The position numbers and the translations under genes are program-made. The notes under the pieces were generated by a model. The model made no database searches and was not told the origin of the DNA. It was given only the letters and a program-made list of their open reading frames with translations. A stretch of 49,609 nucleotides of DNA from an uncultured Eubacterium sp. GTDB lineage: Bacteria; Bacillota; Clostridia; Lachnospirales; Lachnospiraceae. How positions within the stretch are numbered: position 1 is the first letter of the stretch; each line of letters starts with the position of its first letter. The DNA is taken from assembly GCA_910584875.1 (NCBI GenBank), contig CAJUDA010000024.1, positions 1 through 49,609 of the forward strand, written 5' to 3'. Shown piece after piece: positions 17,012-26,200 of the stretch.

Positions 17012-17533
17012 ATGCAGGAATTTTTGATTATTGTTGATATGCAGAAGGATTTTATTGATGGTGCGTTGGGGACGGAAGAAGCAAAAGCGGTTGTAGCCAG
17101 GGTCAGGGAGAAGGCAGAGCGCTTTCAGGGGAAGGTGGTGTATACACGAGATACCCATCAGCCGGATTACCTGCAGACGCAGGAGGGGAAAAACCTGCCG
17201 GTACCGCATTGTATCCGGGAGACGTCGGGGTGGCAGATCGACGCGGGGCTGCCGGTGGCAGGTGCCTTTGCTGTGATAGACAAGCCTTCGTTTGGATCTG
17301 TGGAGCTGGGAGAGATGCTTCAGGAAGAGGACCGGAGAGATCGGATCGCAAGGGTCACGTTAGTGGGACTTTGCACCGATATCTGCGTGATCTCCAATGC
17401 CCTGTTGCTGAAAGCATTTCTGCCGGAGACAGAAATCGTGGTAGATGCGACATGCTGTGCCGGAGTGACGCCGGAGAGCCATGAGGTGGCACTGCAGGCG
17501 ATGAAAAGCTGTCAGATAAGGATTGAGGGGTAA
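17012..17533 (+). CDS. Isochorismatase-family cysteine hydrolase (nicotinamidase-like)
   Basis: A 173-residue single-domain hydrolase with the family triad. Asp is in IVDMQKDFIDG (near residue 9), a Lys lies in the DKPSFGS region (near 91), and the nucleophilic Cys is in GLCTDICV (near 126), followed by the typical helix SNALLLKA. The VDMQKDF opening and the DTHQPDY segment with possible metal ligands resemble nicotinamidase, but the substrate is not certain, so no symbol is given. The ribosome site GGAGG (17002-17006) lies at the edge of the upstream inverted repeat, so folding of that repeat could affect translation. No promoter is visible closer than the repeat. Confidence 0.88.
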   Translation: MQEFLIIVDMQKDFIDGALGTEEAKAVVARVREKAERFQGKVVYTRDTHQPDYLQTQEGKNLPVPHCIRETSGWQIDAGLPVAGAFAVIDKPSFGSVELGEMLQEEDRRDRIARVTLVGLCTDICVISNALLLKAFLPETEIVVDATCCAGVTPESHEVALQAMKSCQIRIEG

Positions 17534-17557
17534 AAAGCATCATGTGAAATCAAAAGG

Positions 17558-17586
17558 TTGAATTTTTTGCTTGTCTGTGGTAGTAT
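17558..17586 (+). promoter_or_regulatory. Promoter of the small toxin mRNA
   Basis: -35 TTGAAT (17558-17563), a 17-base spacer, and -10 TAGTAT (17581-17586). Transcription would start near 17593 at AGTGCTACT and give a leader of about 107 bases before the small ORF. Confidence 0.65.
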
Positions 17587-17620
17587 TTAGTTAGTGCTAC
17601 TAATGATGGTAGGCGGTTAG

Positions 17621-17691
17621 CCCTCTTCGGAGGGATTGTGACCCTCCGATCAAAATGTATTTTGGTACATATTTGAGATTTGAAAGGAGGG
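17621..17691 (+). promoter_or_regulatory. Toxin mRNA leader with alternative hairpins facing the ribosome site
   Basis: CCCTC-TTCG-GAGGG (17621-17634) forms a hairpin with the very stable cUUCGg tetraloop. TCGGAGGG (17627-17634) can instead pair with CCCTCCGA (17642-17649). The same CCCTCC (17642-17647) can also pair with the ribosome site GGAGGG (17686-17691). These mutually exclusive pairings suggest structural control of translation. Confidence 0.55.
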
Positions 17692-17699
17692 CTGAGTGG

Positions 17700-17804
17700 A
17701 TGTTGACGATTGAGGGATTGATTTCAGTGCTTGGTTTATGCCTGACCTGTTTCGGTCTTGGATACGCCATCGGAAGCAAAGATAGTGATAACACACAAAA
17801 ATAG
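17700..17804 (+). CDS. 34-residue hydrophobic peptide, probable type I (holin-like) toxin
   Basis: The ATG at 17700 follows GAAAGGAGGG by 8 bases. The peptide starts MLTIEGLISVLGLCLTCFGL, giving one short membrane-spanning helix, and ends with a polar tail of Lys, Asp, Asn and Gln. Length, single helix and polar tail match the small membrane toxins of Firmicutes type I systems. Context supports this: its own promoter, a structured leader, and an opposite promoter downstream that would make an RNA overlapping the 3' end. It could also be a non-toxic small membrane peptide; toxicity is inferred. Confidence 0.65.
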   Translation: MLTIEGLISVLGLCLTCFGLGYAIGSKDSDNTQK

Positions 17805-17880
17805 CCGCCCCAGTCTGACAAACTAAGCGGCTATTCTGTTGCATATTTGTTGGCTAACTGTCTATCAGTAGCACTTCTTT
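17794..17880 (-). ncRNA. Putative antisense antitoxin RNA
   Basis: A minus-strand promoter (17887-17915) would start an RNA near 17880 that ends at the shared hairpin and is complementary to the 3' end of the toxin mRNA. Its 5' sequence AGTGCTACTGATAGACAGTT (17875-17856) resembles the toxin mRNA leader AGTGCTACTAATGATGG (from 17593); both continue to GTTAGCC. The two convergent RNAs would therefore begin alike. Ends are inferred, not measured. Confidence 0.5.
17800..17835. terminator. Bidirectional hairpin shared by toxin mRNA and antisense RNA
   Basis: Perfect 9-base stem AATAGCCGC (17800-17808) and GCGGCTATT (17827-17835). The toxin stop codon lies inside the left arm. On the minus strand the stem is followed by TTTTTGTGTG, a good terminator; on the plus strand the T run is weaker. 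Confidence 0.7.
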
Positions 17881-17886
17881 ATATAA

Positions 17887-17915
17887 AATATATCATAATA
17901 TAACAAATAATTCAA
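17887..17915 (-). promoter_or_regulatory. Promoter of the putative antisense RNA
   Basis: Read on the minus strand: -35 TTGAAT (17915-17910), a 17-base spacer, and -10 TATATT (17892-17887). The -35 is identical to that of the toxin promoter. Confidence 0.6.
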
Positions 17916-17980
17916 GAATAATCTAGTTTGATATACATGACTACAGGTAGATTATAGTTATATAGAGGATGGAGGAAACA

Positions 17981-18970
17981 ATGGGACACAGAATGACAGA
18001 GAGAGACGCCATTGTGCTGGCGGCAGTGCTTGGTGCGGTGGTACTGGTTATGGTTTTGATCGTATGCCGTCCTTTTACCTGGGGGAGTGAGACCGAGGTC
18101 GCCGTGACAGGCGGAGCGGCAAATGCTTCCGGGGCAGGAGTATCCGGGCAGGCGGTGGCGGGAGATAACGTGTCCGGTACTGCCGTCATGGCAGGCGGCG
18201 GAGAGATCATGAACGAGGCGGGGACGACCCTGCAGACGAGGGTGAACCCACCGGAAGGATATCAGCGGGTAAAAGAAAAGAAGGGCAGCCTGGGCAGATT
18301 TTTGCGGGAATATAAATTGAAAAAAGCCGGTGCAAAGGTAAAACTTTATAATGGAAGAAATAAAAAGAATCAGGACGCCCATGTGGCAGTTTTTAAGCTT
18401 CCGCTGGAGAAAGAGGATCTGCAGCAGTGTGCAGATTCTGTGATCCGGGTCTATGCTGAATATTTCTGGAAGACGGGCCAGTATGATAAAATATCGTTCC
18501 AGTTTGCCAATGGATTTCAGGCGGAATATATGAAATGGCGGGAAGGATTCCGCATCCAGGTGGCACAGCGCACATCCTGGATAAATGGCGGGAGATACGA
18601 TGATTCCTATGACAATTTCAAAAGATATCTGCGTATGGTATTTGCGTATTCCAGTACACTTTCCCTGGACAGGGAGTCAGAAAAAGTAAAGGTGGCAGAT
18701 ATAAAGACAGGCGATATTTTTATAAAAGGGGGAAGTCCCGGTCATGTCGTGATGGTAGTAGATGTCTGCGAAAATGAAGAGGGGAAGAAAGCATTTCTTC
18801 TGGGACAGGGGTATACGCCAGCACAGCAGTTCCAGCTGTTAAAAAATCCGGCGCATGAGGACGATCCCTGGTATTATGCAGATGAGATCAGATATCCTCT
18901 GGAGACGCCGGAGTATCGTTTTAATAAAGGGACCCTGAAAAGACCAGGTTATATCAAAAGCGGGTCATAA
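17981..18970 (+). CDS. DUF4846-type exported protein
   Basis: A 329-residue protein from the ATG at 17981, preceded by GGAGG; an ATG at 17969 in frame overlaps the ribosome site. An N-terminal membrane anchor (about 8-30) is followed by a low-complexity Ala/Gly/Val linker (35-75) and a domain of about 240 residues. The domain contains YNGRNKKNQDAHVAVFKLPL, the conserved QFANGFQAEYMKWREG, and the later DIFIKGGSPGHVVMVVDV. I recognise this as the DUF4846 family, whose GSPGH-V pattern recalls cysteine-peptidase-like folds, although no clear catalytic Cys is seen here. The 3' end overlaps the convergent GGDEF-EAL gene by 6 bases. The function is unknown; the location is probably extracytoplasmic. 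Confidence 0.78.
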   Translation: MGHRMTERDAIVLAAVLGAVVLVMVLIVCRPFTWGSETEVAVTGGAANASGAGVSGQAVAGDNVSGTAVMAGGGEIMNEAGTTLQTRVNPPEGYQRVKEKKGSLGRFLREYKLKKAGAKVKLYNGRNKKNQDAHVAVFKLPLEKEDLQQCADSVIRVYAEYFWKTGQYDKISFQFANGFQAEYMKWREGFRIQVAQRTSWINGGRYDDSYDNFKRYLRMVFAYSSTLSLDRESEKVKVADIKTGDIFIKGGSPGHVVMVVDVCENEEGKKAFLLGQGYTPAQQFQLLKNPAHEDDPWYYADEIRYPLETPEYRFNKGTLKRPGYIKSGS

Positions 18971-20914
18971 CAGTTTTTTCAGGGGACCGCCGTTGAAGTT
19001 GCTGTCATTGATATAGCTTTCATGCAGCTCCTGCATGAAATCATAATCCTTGGCTTCATTGTAGATGACAAGCTCGCATATATTACCGATAAAGGAAGGC
19101 TGGAATACATCGCCGCCCAGCGCCACTCTTATGACATAGCGGTTTGTCGGTACTTCATTGATGACAGCCAGCACATCGCCATTGATAAAAAATGTGGCGA
19201 TTTCAGTATTTGCATTATACGATATGATAAAATGCCACCACAGGTCCGGCTGCAGCTGGCAGGAACTGGCATCGTACCAGCCGTTTACCTCCCGGGAATC
19301 ACGGATGCGGAAATCTGCATGCCCTTCCCAGGCGAGAGGGCAGATGCTGAAAAATCCTGTCTCAAACTTGACATACAGGCAGGAAGACCACTGATGGAGC
19401 TCCTGTGGACGTACCCACATGGATATGGTATAACTGTCGTTTACGATCACTTCCGGCGGCAGTTCGATCATATTGGTTTCCAAAGTTCCGCCTGGAAAAT
19501 AGATCGATTTTGAATCTTTGAAGATGCCATCCTCATAACGAAGTCCCTCGCCGCAGATGCGCCCTTCCATGCTACCGTCTTCTGACTTGAGACTGCCATT
19601 GAAGCGGAAAGAAAAATCATTACCGAAACGGGAGAGGTGTTCTTCGGCATAGACGGCAAATTCATCGGCAGGTACTGGCCGGGAATAGTAAAATCCCTGC
19701 CCGATGGGACAGCCGCTGCGGGTGATAAAATCGACCTGTTCCCTCGTCTCGATCCCTTCTGCCACCACATCAATCTTCAGGTCGCGGCAGAGAGCGATGA
19801 CATTGCGGAGAACCTTCCTTCCACGGAACGTATCCGAAGAAGTCTGCAGAAATTCTTTATCGATTTTGACCGTATTAACCGACAGATCCTTCAACAGGTT
19901 GAGAGCGGAGTAACCGGATCCAAAATCATCAATGGATACGGTAAAGCCGTGATCCTGAAGGATCTTTATCACATGGATCAGCTCGGCATTATCTTTGATG
20001 AAAGTATTTTCGGTGATCTCAATCTCAAGTTCCGTGACCGGAACATTATATTTGCCGGCGATCTGTACCAGATCGTCCACAAAATGCTTGTTGTACAGAT
20101 GAAGGCGGGACATATTTACGGAAACCGGGATATGTTCATAAACTTTACCTGACCAGGACGCCTTCAGACGGCATACTTCTTCATAGATGTACATATCAAG
20201 GTCAGCGATAAAACCGTTCTTTTCAAAGAGGGGGATGTAGGAGATAGGTTCTCTCACGCCGTCTTTTGGATGAACCCATCGGGAAAGACCTTCCGCTCCG
20301 CACAGTTTACTGGATACCATGTTGACCTTAGGCTGAAAATATACCTGAAACTCTCCGTTTTTCAGGGCGTCTTCCATCTCCGCCTCAATATTGCGGTTGA
20401 TTTCCAGCGTCTTGTCGTTCGCCTGATAGATCGTATATTTATTTTTGCCATTATTCTTTGACTGGTACATGGCGGCGTCGCATTTGGCGAGAATATCATC
20501 CAGGGGCTGTGAGGCGGACTGGGAAAAAACGACACCGATGCTTAAGGATACCAGGGACAGGATGTCTGTACGGAAATCAATATGTTCCATATTTTCGATA
20601 AGACTGGAAGCGATGCGCTCTACCTCGCCGGTACCCAGATTTCCATCCAGGATGGCGACATATTCGTCTCCGCCGACACGCGCAGTAAACCCATGGGCAT
20701 GATCCTGGATCAGGTGGCTGATGGCGATCAGAAGTTTGTCGCCCATGCTGTGCCCATAGATGTCATTGACTCGTTTAAAGTTGTCAATATCAAGAAACAT
20801 GGCATGGACAATACAGTCGTTTTCTAACGTATCAAAGTATCCATACAGACCCCGGCGGTTCGCCAGTCCGGTCAGATAATCATATTCAATATCTGTAGTA
20901 TTTGTGTTCCCCAT
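18965..20914 (-). CDS. Cytoplasmic GGDEF-EAL protein with C-terminal LamG (concanavalin-like) domain
   Basis: A 649-residue protein with no signal peptide or membrane segment. The GGDEF domain (about 8-165) has a GGDEY active site near 81 and no RxxD inhibitory site just before it. The EAL domain (about 175-430) keeps the catalytic elements: EGL, VNMSR, EIEITEN, DDFGSGYS, KIDKEF, VAEGIET and GQGFYYSRP, so it is likely an active cyclic di-GMP phosphodiesterase. Residues from about 455 to 640 form a beta-rich LamG-like module, with SYTISMWVRPQE, LWWHFIISYN and ATFFINGDVL. Such modules normally bind carbohydrate or proteins outside cells, so finding one on a cytoplasmic signalling enzyme is unusual. 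The gene is divergent from an arabinanase gene. Confidence 0.92.
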   Translation of the reverse strand: MGNTNTTDIEYDYLTGLANRRGLYGYFDTLENDCIVHAMFLDIDNFKRVNDIYGHSMGDKLLIAISHLIQDHAHGFTARVGGDEYVAILDGNLGTGEVERIASSLIENMEHIDFRTDILSLVSLSIGVVFSQSASQPLDDILAKCDAAMYQSKNNGKNKYTIYQANDKTLEINRNIEAEMEDALKNGEFQVYFQPKVNMVSSKLCGAEGLSRWVHPKDGVREPISYIPLFEKNGFIADLDMYIYEEVCRLKASWSGKVYEHIPVSVNMSRLHLYNKHFVDDLVQIAGKYNVPVTELEIEITENTFIKDNAELIHVIKILQDHGFTVSIDDFGSGYSALNLLKDLSVNTVKIDKEFLQTSSDTFRGRKVLRNVIALCRDLKIDVVAEGIETREQVDFITRSGCPIGQGFYYSRPVPADEFAVYAEEHLSRFGNDFSFRFNGSLKSEDGSMEGRICGEGLRYEDGIFKDSKSIYFPGGTLETNMIELPPEVIVNDSYTISMWVRPQELHQWSSCLYVKFETGFFSICPLAWEGHADFRIRDSREVNGWYDASSCQLQPDLWWHFIISYNANTEIATFFINGDVLAVINEVPTNRYVIRVALGGDVFQPSFIGNICELVIYNEAKDYDFMQELHESYINDSNFNGGPLKKLL

Positions 20915-21079
20915 AAGTACACTCCCCTTTAATTTAGAGCTCTGGTTTTTTGTATTAATGTATATTATAACATAAAATATAAGAATGTGATATATTTTTT
21001 TGTGTATTTTTATATAAATTTAATTTTATAAAAATTCAGGATATGAATGATTAAATGGTAAATGTGCACAAAAAAGACA
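20915..21079. other. AT-rich divergent intergenic region
   Basis: This stretch separates the GGDEF-EAL gene from the arabinanase gene. The minus-strand ribosome site AGGGGAG lies at 20919-20927, and a -10-like TATAAT read on the minus strand is present around 20963-20970 without a convincing -35. No gene is visible in it. Confidence 0.4.
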
Positions 21080-21108
21080 TTGATTCTTGTGATTCTTTTT
21101 GTTATAAT
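21080..21108 (+). promoter_or_regulatory. Promoter of the secreted endo-arabinanase gene
   Basis: -35 TTGATT (21080-21085), a 17-base spacer, and -10 TATAAT (21103-21108), about 25 bases before AGGAGGTGG and the ATG at 21140. Confidence 0.8.
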
Positions 21109-21139
21109 AGCATAAGAAATGAAAATCAGGAGGTGGCTC

Positions 21140-22747
21140 ATGAGAAAAAAAACAAAGGCAGCTGTCAGTCTGCTGACGGTACTGACACTTCTTCTCACAG
21201 GCTGTGGAGGTTCTGGCGGAGAGAAGAATGCGACAGCAACGCCTAAAGTAGACAAGGCGCAGCAGGAAAAGATCGCCAAAGAAGAAAAGGCGGCATTGAA
21301 GACAGATTTCAAAGTCGATCTGGATAAGATCAAGACGGGAACGATAAGTGGCGGGACCGCTGTGCACGATCCCTCGATCCTTGAAGCGGACGGTGCCTAT
21401 TATATTTACGGATCCCATATGGCGGCAGCCAAATCCACAAATCTGCGCGAGTGGAAAGGGTTTGTCGGAGGGATGTCGGAGATCAATCCGATCTATGGTG
21501 AACTCTACAAGATTGATGAAGGACCGTGGTCCTTTACCGGCTGTCCGGATAGTGTTGTTTATAACGACGGACTCAGCCTGTGGGCGCCGGATGTGAAATA
21601 CAGTGAAAAGCGTGGATTGTACTATATGTATTTCTGCACGACCTCGGATTACCGTACATCAACCTTATGTTATGCAACATGCAAGTCTCCGGAAGGTCCG
21701 TTTAAATGGGAGGGTAACCTCATCTATTCAGGATTTTCGGAAGATAACATGGACAAGACAAATGTCCTGGATGTAGTTGATAAAAAATATGCGACGGACA
21801 CTTATCTGCAGGGCGGGACATACAAGAACATGGAATACCCGAACGCCCTTGACCCTACGATCTTCTGGGACAAAGACGGGAAGATGTGGATGACATACGG
21901 ATCCTGGTCGGGCGGGATCTATATCCTTGAGATCGATGAACAGACCGGCAAAGTGATCCATCCCAAAGCCGATCCGGCGCGCAATGTAGACCCGTATTTT
22001 GGAAGACGCCTGATCGGAGGCAAACATACATCCATTGAGGCACCTTATATTTTGTATGATAAAGATTCTGACTATTATTATCTGTATGTATCTTATGGCG
22101 GTCTGGAGCAGAAAGGCGGATATCAGATCCGTGTTTACCGTTCCAAGACGCCGGATGGAGACTATGAGGATATGAATGGTAAGAGCCCGCAGCTCGGTTC
22201 TGGCAGCCCGGCACCATTTGGCCTGAAGCTGTCTGGCAACTACCGTCTGCCATCTCTGCCGGAGGCGTATATGGCAACAGGACACAACTCGGCATTCATC
22301 TCCAAGGACAACAAGAGGTATATCGTAAACCATACGAGATTTGAAAACAGGGGCGAGGTACATGAACCAAGGGTTCACCAGTATATCGTGAATGAAGAGG
22401 GATGGCCCTGTATGCTGCCTTATGCCACGGACGGTGAGACCGTGGCGGAGAAAGGCTATGAGAAGAGTAAGGTTGTCGGCGAATATTATATGATCAACCA
22501 GGGAACAATGATCAATGCCGATATCGCAGAACCGGAAAAGATCGTCCTGACAGAAGGCGGCAATGTCTTTGGCAAAGATGTTGACGGGACATGGACGGTG
22601 AAGGATGGGACCTGTTATGTTCATATTAAATATGGTGAAAATGAATACAGTGGTGTGTTCTGCGAGATGAATGATGAGGCAGGGACAAAGGTTATGACCT
22701 TCTCGGCAGTAGGAAACAACGAAAGCATATGGGGGGTTAAATATTGA
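21140..22747 (+). CDS. GH43 endo-1,5-alpha-L-arabinanase, surface lipoprotein
   Basis: A 535-residue lipoprotein from the ATG at 21140, preceded by AGGAGGTGG; an upstream ATG at 21119 lacks a ribosome site. The signal segment ends in the lipobox LLTGC. The five-bladed propeller carries the GH43 acids: Asp in TAVHDPSIL, Asp in YPNALDPTIF and Glu in TSIEAPYIL. The sequence GKMWMTYGSWSGGIYILEID is typical of endo-arabinanases. The last 90 residues form a small beta-barrel ending in TFSAVGNNESIWGVKY, the Abn2-type accessory domain. It should cut arabinan on the cell surface and supply the importers encoded downstream. A second enzyme of the same kind is encoded on the minus strand at 39248-41335. 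Confidence 0.9.
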   Translation: MRKKTKAAVSLLTVLTLLLTGCGGSGGEKNATATPKVDKAQQEKIAKEEKAALKTDFKVDLDKIKTGTISGGTAVHDPSILEADGAYYIYGSHMAAAKSTNLREWKGFVGGMSEINPIYGELYKIDEGPWSFTGCPDSVVYNDGLSLWAPDVKYSEKRGLYYMYFCTTSDYRTSTLCYATCKSPEGPFKWEGNLIYSGFSEDNMDKTNVLDVVDKKYATDTYLQGGTYKNMEYPNALDPTIFWDKDGKMWMTYGSWSGGIYILEIDEQTGKVIHPKADPARNVDPYFGRRLIGGKHTSIEAPYILYDKDSDYYYLYVSYGGLEQKGGYQIRVYRSKTPDGDYEDMNGKSPQLGSGSPAPFGLKLSGNYRLPSLPEAYMATGHNSAFISKDNKRYIVNHTRFENRGEVHEPRVHQYIVNEEGWPCMLPYATDGETVAEKGYEKSKVVGEYYMINQGTMINADIAEPEKIVLTEGGNVFGKDVDGTWTVKDGTCYVHIKYGENEYSGVFCEMNDEAGTKVMTFSAVGNNESIWGVKY

Positions 22748-23007
22748 TTGAACGTGAAGTGTCGGAAAAGACGCTGCGAAGAGAGCATACGATCGATCTC
22801 ATCAAAGAGGCGGCCGGCTGGCTGATCGTCACCGTGCTGGCATTTGCCTACTGGCTGGTGATGCTGCTCTTTGCCTCGCTGGTGCTGATCAGCATATGGA
22901 ATCCGACATTTGTAATGCTGGTGAGATACTCAGTCGTGCTGACGGTGATTTCATCGCTTGCCTATCTGATCTATATTGTGAGACGCAGGCTGCGCAAAAA
23001 ACAATAA
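22744..23007 (+). CDS. Small membrane protein with two hydrophobic helices
   Basis: An 87-residue protein; the only plausible start is the TTG at 22744, which overlaps the arabinanase stop and follows a GGGGGG stretch by 7 bases. Hydrophobic segments lie at about 20-45 and 50-72, and the C-terminus is basic (RRRLRKKQ), consistent with a cytoplasmic tail. It has no recognisable family. Translational coupling suggests co-expression with the arabinanase; the role is unknown. A strong hairpin follows directly. Confidence 0.6.
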   Translation: MIEREVSEKTLRREHTIDLIKEAAGWLIVTVLAFAYWLVMLLFASLVLISIWNPTFVMLVRYSVVLTVISSLAYLIYIVRRRLRKKQ

Positions 23008-23034
23008 ACGTAACAAAACCCACAAAAAAGACAG

Positions 23035-23086
23035 GAGAACCAGAAATAATCTTGTGACATTATTTCTGGTTCTCTGTGCGGTTTTG
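23035..23086 (+). terminator. Long-stem terminator after the arabinanase operon
   Basis: Perfect 16-base inverted repeat GAGAACCAGAAATAAT (23035-23050) and ATTATTTCTGGTTCTC (23059-23074) with an 8-base loop, followed by a short TTTT run at 23082-23085. It separates the arabinanase gene from the transporter genes. Confidence 0.75.
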
Positions 23087-23099
23087 GGGAAAATGTACA

Positions 23100-23123
23100 T
23101 TTTACACTAAAAATGATGTAAAA
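23100..23123 (+). promoter_or_regulatory. Dyad TTTTACA-N10-TGTAAAA upstream of the transporter promoter
   Basis: TTTTACA (23100-23106) and TGTAAAA (23117-23123) form a symmetric site about 48 bases upstream of the -35. The left half extends to TTTTACAC, a sequence that recurs upstream of other genes of the locus. Confidence 0.5.
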
Positions 23124-23170
23124 GTAAGCTGATTTTTATAAAAAAATAACAATAACCCCCTGTCTGCGTA

Positions 23171-23199
23171 TTGACTTTTAGGGGTAATCATAGTATGAT
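23171..23199 (+). promoter_or_regulatory. Promoter of the first transporter operon
   Basis: -35 TTGACT (23171-23176), a 17-base spacer, and -10 TATGAT (23194-23199). CCCC and GGGG runs flank the -35 (around 23156-23160 and 23180-23184) and may form an operator. The ATG follows at 23260 after AAGGAGG. Confidence 0.8.
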
Positions 23200-23259
23200 T
23201 AATTATACTACATTGTTTTATTATAGAACCAGTGACAAATAAATGATAAGGAGGATGTT

Positions 23260-26200
23260 ATGCGACGCAAATTTATTTCAAAAAAAGTCAGCAAATCGGC
23301 TGCGTTTTTACTTGCCGCGTCGCTGATCGCTGTGTGTGTAGGACAGCGTGCGAAGGCGGTTCCTGTATCGGATACACCGGCAGCGGCGGAAGCCACGGAG
23401 CAAGATTCTGCGGGGAAAAAAGCCGGGACGACGGAAAAAGAATATGCCAGTGAACGTATCGGTACAAACTATACTGTGGTCAGTGGCAAGTACACATTGT
23501 CCGATTATACAGGAGAGGCTGCGGCTTTCGGGATGGATAAAGCAGCGCTGGCTGACAGCAGACAAAAATTGACGGAGGAGACGCAGGATTATAAAGACTC
23601 CTCAAAGGTGTTGAAATTGTCGACAGGAGACAAGGCTGAGGTAGAGGTCAATGCGCCAGAGGACGGGTTGTATGTCCTGGACATGGACTATCTCTCCTAT
23701 GATGATTCCATCCTGCCGATTTCCCTTGGCATGCAGGTCGATGGCGCCTATCCGTTTTATGAATGTCGCAACATGAAACTGATGACAACATGGAAACTGA
23801 GCAAAGAGCCTTCTTATGACCGTTACAACAACGAAGTGGTAGCGATTCCTGAGAAGGACGTCAAATGGGAAACGCAGAGTCTTATGGACTCCAGTTACCG
23901 TCATTCACTTCCACTCAAGCTGGAACTGAAGGCAGGGGTACATAAACTGAAGTTCGACATCAAGGAAGGGAATTTCCTGCTTGGCAACATAAAGCTGAAG
24001 GCACCGGAGAGTATCCCTGCGTACAGCGGATCGGAGAAGGCGGACGGGAGCGAGCTGATCACCGTTCAGGGAGAAAAATATTTTTCCACGAACAGCTCTT
24101 CCATCCATGCAGTCGTAGAGTATGATACGGCACTGGATCCCTATGAGGTAGACGATACAGTGCTGAACACACTGGATTCCGATTCATTCGCGGATGCGGG
24201 ACAGAAGGTTACCTACAGCTTCGAAGTGAAAAAAGAAGGGAACTACAACATTGGACTGAATTACCGCCAGTCGGAAAAGACGGACTTCCCGGTCTTTGTT
24301 GATGTGGAAGTGGACGGCAAGATCCCGAATGAGGCATTCCGCTCTTATGGCATGGGGTATACGACCAATTATAAGACGACGACCCTGCAGGATTCAGAGG
24401 GCAAAAACCTTACGGTGCATCTCACGCCGGGTACCCATACCGTGTCTTATACACTCAGTATGGACAATATCTGTTATGTCATGGAAGAGCTTGACAAAGT
24501 CATGTCCGATGTCAACGACCTGGCACTTGAGATCACGAAGGTTGCCGGTAACAATGCTGATAAGTACCGTGACCTGAAGCTTTCCAGATATATCCCGAAT
24601 CTGGAGGACACACTGAATGGTTATGCAGAAACCCTCGAAAAGCTTGAGGCGAGTGCAGTGAAATGGAGCGACAGTGATACAAATGTCGCAGTTATGTCAT
24701 CGATGCTGATCGCGGCAAAACAGCTGCGGAGCCTTGCTGACAATCCCGATGAGATCCCATATCGTATCGGTGAGCTTTCTACCAGCACGAGCTCGGTCAA
24801 CCACCATCTTGCCACGACCATTGATAACCTGATCGCAAACGGACTTGCCATCGACCGTGTTTACATTTACCAGGATGGCGCAGAACTGCCTGGTAAGCCG
24901 GGGGCATTCAAATCTGCATGGATGAATGTGAAACGTTTTGTTTCCTCTTTCACCAACCAGGATTACAATGCGGGCAGTACGAACAAAGAGCATCTTCAGG
25001 TATGGGTAAACCGGTCCAGCCAGTATATCCAGATCATGCAGAAGATGATCGACGAGGACTTTACGCCGAAAACAAATATTGAAGTAGACATCAGCGTCAT
25101 GCCGGACCAGAACAAACTGGTGCTGGCGAACTCAGCGGGTAATGCACCGGATGTCGCTACCGGTATTAACTACACGATACCGTATGAGCTTGGTATCCGC
25201 GGTGCGCTGGTGGATATGGCGAAATTTGATGACTTTAAGCAGGCGGCAGCTGCGTATGAGCCGGGATTTTTCCTGACAGGATCGATTGGCGATGGTGTGT
25301 ACTCCATGCCGGAGACCATGAACTTCTGGGTGCTGTTCTACCGTACAGACGTGATTGAGAAGCTCGGGCTCAAGATACCGGAAACGATGACAGATGTGAT
25401 CAATATGCTTCCGGATCTGCAGATGCGTGGACTGAACTTCTACTATCCGACAGCCGGGATGCTGCTGATGAGGAACTTCCACGGAACGACTCCTCTGATC
25501 GTGCAGAACGGAGGTTCACTGTACAATCCGACCGCTAATAAGGGGACGGCATTCGGCAGCGAAAATACAGTAACCGGTTTTACTACACTGACAGATCTTT
25601 TCACGGTATATAATATGCCGGTAAATATGGATAACTTCTATCAGCATTTCCGTAATGGCGATATGCCGATCGGTATCGCTGATTATGCAACCTACAATAT
25701 GCTGACCAATGCAGCTCCTGAGCTGGAAGGCTCCTGGGAGATCGGGCTGGCGCCGGGTACCAAGCAGGAAGATGGAACCATTAACCGGGCTGTCTGCGGA
25801 TGTGCCGAGAGTACCGTTATCTTCAAGAGCGAGGAAGAGAGGGAAAAGAAGGCATGGGAATTCATAAAATGGTGGTCTTCCACAGAAACCCAGGCGAAAT
25901 TCGGACAGACGATCCAGATCTCTTATGGTGATGATTATATTTGGCCGACTGCCAATATGAAAGCGATGGAACAGCTTCCGCTGGAGGCTAACTCAAAGAA
26001 AGTGATCGTGGAAACAGCAAAGAATGTTGTGGATGTACCGCGTGTTCCGGGTACTTATCTGCTTGAACGTGAGATCAGCAATGCCTTCAATGACATTGTC
26101 GTAAACGGTCAGGATGAGCGTACCAGGATCGACAAGGCGGTTAAGAGCGTAAATCACGAATTTACCCGCAAGCTGGAAGAGTTTGGATATCTCGACAGTG

